64,000 bases of DNA. Source: Chionis minor. Its lineage: Eukaryota; Chordata; Aves; Charadriiformes; Chionididae. The DNA lies in the NCBI GenBank assembly GCA_013398295.1, contig VZSF01007785.1:372001-436000 (forward strand), in the 5' to 3' direction. Position numbers and translations under genes: made by a program. Positions 59,463-64,000 of this stretch are shown piece after piece. The notes below the pieces were generated by a model. That model ran no database searches and was not told where the DNA came from. It saw only the letters and a program-made list of their open reading frames with translations. The stretch's first letter is position 1; each line of letters begins with the position of its first letter.

Positions 59463-60639
59463 TCTGTTTCGAGAATAGATTTCCAGAATTGATCTATTAC
59501 GATCTACTTAGACGATCTTTTCTGCTTAACTTTCTTAACAGTTATTCAGCTGAGTACAGTTCAGCCAAGACTGTGTATTCAGCCTTATCACAAGAGCTCC
59601 TTTTCTGTCAGCTCCTATAGAATTGGGTTTTTCATCATTCTCAAAGCTGCAACAACTATGGAAGCTATAATTTCTTTTTTATCTTGGAATATAATTTGTA
59701 CAACAGCTGCTAGTTTAATGACAGGGCTATTTAGCTGGTAAAATAACCTATTGGAGAAATAACTTATCCTTTTGCAATAATTTTAATTTATTTCTAACTA
59801 CCAGTCATTTTCTTGGTGAATGGAAGGCAGCCAAGGTCATCCTGTGTATCATTCTGCCCATAAATCATTAGTTTGCAACTGTCTCCTGGTTTTTATTGTT
59901 ACCAACAATGGCTAAACTAATGGAAATAAACATTGGATTGTATCCCAGTGGCAGATGAGTTTTAGGGCAGGGCATTCTGTACAGACAGCACTAATAGAAT
60001 TGAGCAAAGTTATTGCTCCCGCATTAGACACGAGTGAGCTTCTGGCTAAAATGTTCATTGATCGCTCTGAAACTATGTCAATCATACTCTGTTGCTAGAC
60101 CATTAAAGGGAAGTACTGTAGGATTCACTGCTTTTTGAGTCATATATGCATGTGGTAAAATGCCAGGTAGGATGGGTGGCACATTTTATAAAACCAAAAC
60201 CAGGCATGTAAACTGAGATGTTATCTAGAGCTCTGGCTGGGTCTCTCGTCATTTTACCTGCTTACAAATAATCACGTAATGCATTCTTCACACAGGTGTG
60301 CCCCATAGTTCTTTCTGGTTTGTTTCCTGCCAAACTATTGCTAAGCTTGTGCTACAGATTTTGAATACGCTAAATAAGTTCAAATTTACCATAAATGAAC
60401 TTTCTCTTCATGCCTGGCAATCTAGTTACTCATTCTTACATGAGATGGTCTCTATCTCCCTTTTTCTTTGGAATAAGTGTATTTTCACATTAGCTGTGTG
60501 TATTACACCTTTATTTGCTGTCTTCAGCTCCCTCATGGGAGGATGTAGCCGGCTCTTCCAAGAGGTGCACAGTGACAGTAGAGAAACTTGGAATATGCAA
60601 AATTCCTTTTAAATATAGGAACAAACATTTTCAGTAGGA

Positions 60640-60832
60640 GAATGGTCAGGCACTGGAGGAGATTGCCAGGCAGGCTGTGGTACGTACAACCTTGGAGATA
60701 CTCAGAACTTGACAGGATGGACTTTTAGCAACCTAAGCTAAATGGACTTCCTTTAAGTCAGGTCTTGGACTAGCTAACTTTCACAGGTCCATTTCAGCCT
60801 AGATTATGCTGTGATTCTAGGAAGTTTTCAAA
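60640..60832 (+). mobile_element. CR1 LINE 3' end fragment
   Basis: Phrases such as 'cttggagatactcagaactt', 'ttggactagctaactttcac', 'ggtccatttcagcctag' and the terminal 'gctgtgattctag' match a plus-strand CR1 3' end. The copy is moderately diverged. Confidence 0.85.
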
Positions 60833-63800
60833 TGTATTTTTTCCATTGCGAAGTATGTTAGGAACTTATTGCCAAAGGAACCCACCAGAAGCTGCCAAAG
60901 TGTATGTAATTAAAGATAATGAATGTCACTGATGTCCAGGAAAATAATATCGGTAGCAGTCTCAAGTGGATGGGTGCTTAGTTTGTAATTATCTTGAGTC
61001 AGGAGATGGTTTACCTTAGCCTCCTTGATCGCAACAAGTTATCTTCCGCACAGCAGCACTGTTTGCCCACTGGCTCTATGTGGGATTTGCAAGGTTCTTA
61101 ATACAGAGCTGAATACCTATGAGTAAGTCTTAATTTAAACAAATCCAAGCATGTGTATAACTATGTATGCTTTTTCTTGCTTTTTTTCCTCATGATACAC
61201 ATAATGTGCATCCTTCCCTACAGGCTGAAGGAAGGATGATCTACCTGAAAATAGGAAACACGTTTTCTTTGTACAGCTCCCCTGCAGTACTCTGTATTAG
61301 AGAGGCCCAGGTCTACATTCAGATAGCTACATCAGCTCCTACTGCAAATCAAAATTTCATGTGTTTAACTTGGCCCAGAATTTTTACTTAAAAAGACTGT
61401 TATATTTTTTACCTTTTAATGATTTATTTCACCTGCCCTGGTCTGCATGACATGCAGTCAGAGCAATCTCATTAGCTCTTTTACACATTAGAACTGCCCG
61501 AGGTCAGTGTTCAATATAATGTTCAATACATATAAGCACCTACAACATAATTTGTTCATGCAGTATCTCATTGAATTACGCCCGCAGGGAACACCTACTT
61601 CTCTTAGACTTAACCTTTGTTTTCAGTGGGTTGCTTTTGGTGGCTAAAACTGTATTCCAGCTTCTACAAGATCTTGGGATAATTTTTAAGTAATAATTGG
61701 AAACAATTAATACTGAACTGATCTCCTGAGTAGATGCATGTCTTTTGTGAGCAAGAATCCAAGTTTCTTGTTTAACTTTTCCTAGATACTTTATTGAACG
61801 TTCTTTCATGTTCTTAAATCAATCCTTTTGATAAACGGTGATTTTTCTGTCGCATGCAGTTCCTTATTGAACATGCTAGAGACTTCAGAGAGTTTGGTTT
61901 TGCATCTGGAAGCAGTATATTGGTTTGGGTTTCATCTCAGTCTTATGCTCTGTGTCTGTAAGAGAGTTAAGGTTCTGCACCTCTGTGGTAGGCGTTGCGT
62001 GGATCACTTTGTATTAGTAACAGTGAACGTGGGAGTGAGGCAAACACCATTATTACAATGAATACCCTCTTCTCTGTCAGTAAAAAAATGTCAGTTTTTA
62101 AAAATACACAACAGTAATTAATTCTAGCTTTCCACTGGTTTGATGACTACATAGACTTTGGGGCAAACAGGAATGGGACCTGGAAGCTGACCATCTGAAG
62201 TAATGGAAAAGTGGAAGGGAGAGCCTGTGTTAACCAGCTGCAGCTGTGTGGTTTTGTAGACAACATCAGTTTCTGCCGTTATCTTGCTGAACATCTCTGT
62301 GTGCTGTTATTCACCTTGCACATGATGTTGAAGCCCAGAGCACTGTGCTGCTTTACTGTGGCTGGGAATTCAATCCTCATATCTGCTCCTGACGGTCTCA
62401 TGTTCATTTCTGGATTTTAGACCAGCTGAACTAGCTCAGTGTTAAGAGCTGAAGGCAAGACAAGCATGTGGATTGTGTTTGCAGCTAGCAATGAAAGAGG
62501 GTTCACATATCACTTAGAACTTTGCAAGCCCTGCATACGCTTCTCATCCTCAGGCAGCAGATGAGGGAAGTGTTGCATGAGCCAAGACATCAGGTCTAGG
62601 TTTCAGTTTCTGCTAGAATGTGACATTTGTGTCGTCTTCCTAAGCAGGTGCTTCCTCTGCACTGTAGGCACAAGCATGTATTTCTGTCTTTCAAACATAA
62701 GATGGCAGCAAAGCCCCTTCTGATTTTGACATTACCAGATGCACTAGCTGTTCACCTGAATAACTGTGGTAGTCATTTTCTGTGCGGATTCCAGTTTCTC
62801 ATGATGTCTGTGTGTTTGGGATTCAACCAAGATAGTAAATTTTCCCATATAAATAGGAAATAAAGAATTGTTTGGACAAAGCGTTGTCTAGTATGGTGAT
62901 CCCAGCAATGGTTGCAGGCTGCTACTTGATCCAGCATGCCAGGCTGAGCATAAGCTTGTTAATAAGCTTGTTGGCAGAGCCGTATTAAACAATAAAATTT
63001 ATGAACTCATCTATTAAAAACTCGATGGTGACTGAGCATGAAAATTTTAAACATTGACAATAATTGATAGATATTTGGAAATGCTTGCTTTATGGATTGG
63101 AACATGTAAGTGGGCAGCAGAAGGTCTGGTCTTTTCCTCCAGTTTTGCTGTAGGTTCGGTGTAGCAGGAGAGATCACCTAATGTGCTTCCTTTTTCACAT
63201 CTGGAAGATGCACTGATTCCCTTCAAGCTTTTGATTGTTACAAGGTTCAGCCAGTCTTTGTAAATGCTTAAGATGGTTAGATTGGGTGCGATGCAGAAAT
63301 ACAATTGTTGAGCTAAATTTTAGGTAGTTTTATCTATTTGTGTTATAAAATACCTGCCAATTTTTTTCTCTTCCATGAAAAAGAGAACCATATCCTGCGT
63401 CCAGTCCAGAATTAAGCATTTTAGTGGTAATATTTCTTCTTCTGACACACAGGAATGTTTTTGAAGGATGAAATGTGAAATGTAGAAAAACAGTAATGAT
63501 GCCTGATTCTTATTGCCTTTTAGTTTGAGCTAGGCAAGTAGATATGGTTAGGCAATAATATTTTTTTTAAATGCCCAGATTTATTTTTTGCCTATCCTAT
63601 TTGAGTGCATTTCTTCATTTAAACCAAGAGAGTGTCTGAAAGGGTATCTTTCTCCCTTTAAAGATGAATATAAGATATTTTGGGATTTCATTTTCTTTCA
63701 AGTCAAGGATAAAAGCTGAAATTCTCTGTGTTGTAAAGTTGCACTCCAGACAGTCCTTTCCTGGCTGAATGACACATTAATACTGGCACCTTTGGTATGG

Positions 63801-64000
63801 CACAGGTGCCTTAAGCCTCAGGAGGCTTAGAAGCTGATAGGTTAACACAAAAACCACCACCTGGGACCTGCCATGGAGGTTTCATTGCAGAAGTCAAACA
63901 GCAGGGCTGTATTTTGACTTTTGCTGACACTACCTGACTCCTCTGACTGCCCCCGTCAGAGGATCTTTGGTTAAGAGCGGTGAGCATTTCGTGCAGCCAG

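Larger units (their letters stand above)
55946..64000 (+). other. TMEM266: Start of next TMEM266 intron, runs past window end
   Basis: I looked for the next exon, which should begin with the continuation of the coiled coil after QEQG, and did not find it. The sequence holds a CR1 3' end near 60.7 kb, an 8-bp hairpin near 59.45 kb and a small direct repeat near 62.95 kb. No sign of the convergent neighbour expected from mammalian synteny (ETFA) was recognised. Confidence 0.65.

Noticed and set aside
55946..64000. Next TMEM266 exon
   Set aside because: No segment encoding the expected continuation of the coiled coil next to an acceptor was found by eye; a protein-to-genome search would be decisive.

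Overview
The window looks like a piece of a bird nuclear genome. It is AT-rich and gene-poor. Long introns separate short exons with GT-AG boundaries. The only readily recognised interspersed repeats are CR1 LINE fragments ending in the avian-style 'attctgtgat' octamers, plus a few worn, MIR-like SINE remnants. No bacterial, viral or organellar gene organisation is visible. The species cannot be named from the sequence alone.

One protein-coding gene can be supported: TMEM266 (also called HVRP1 or C15orf27), on the + strand. It encodes a voltage-sensor-domain membrane protein related to the proton channel Hv1. Seven consecutive exons join in frame without a stop (744 nt, residues 1-248): 22301-22406 (5'UTR plus start), 24602-24790, 36761-36915, 42500-42573, 52324-52380, 54149-54287 and 55830-55945. 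They encode the cytoplasmic N-terminus, S1 to S4 and the start of the C-terminal coiled coil. The family is about 530 residues long, so the rest of the C-terminal tail must lie beyond position 64000. No later exon was recognised in the last 8 kb.

Layout: 1-22300 is non-coding (upstream flank or a 5'UTR intron) and carries three CR1 pieces. The largest is a 1.1-kb dead CR1 at 19311-20470. 22301-55945 is the TMEM266 body. Its second intron (12 kb) holds an old CR1 that was itself split by a younger CR1 in the same orientation, and an MIR-like remnant with an internal 36-bp duplication. Its third intron has a full match to the CTCF core motif. 55946-64000 is the start of the next intron, with one more CR1 3' end.

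I found no undescribed multi-gene system. The items most worth a second look are the nested CR1s, the CTCF-type site, several perfect short inverted repeats (two with 12-bp arms), the U-rich tract behind a non-consensus splice donor, and the voltage-sensor residues that explain why this Hv1 relative should not conduct protons.
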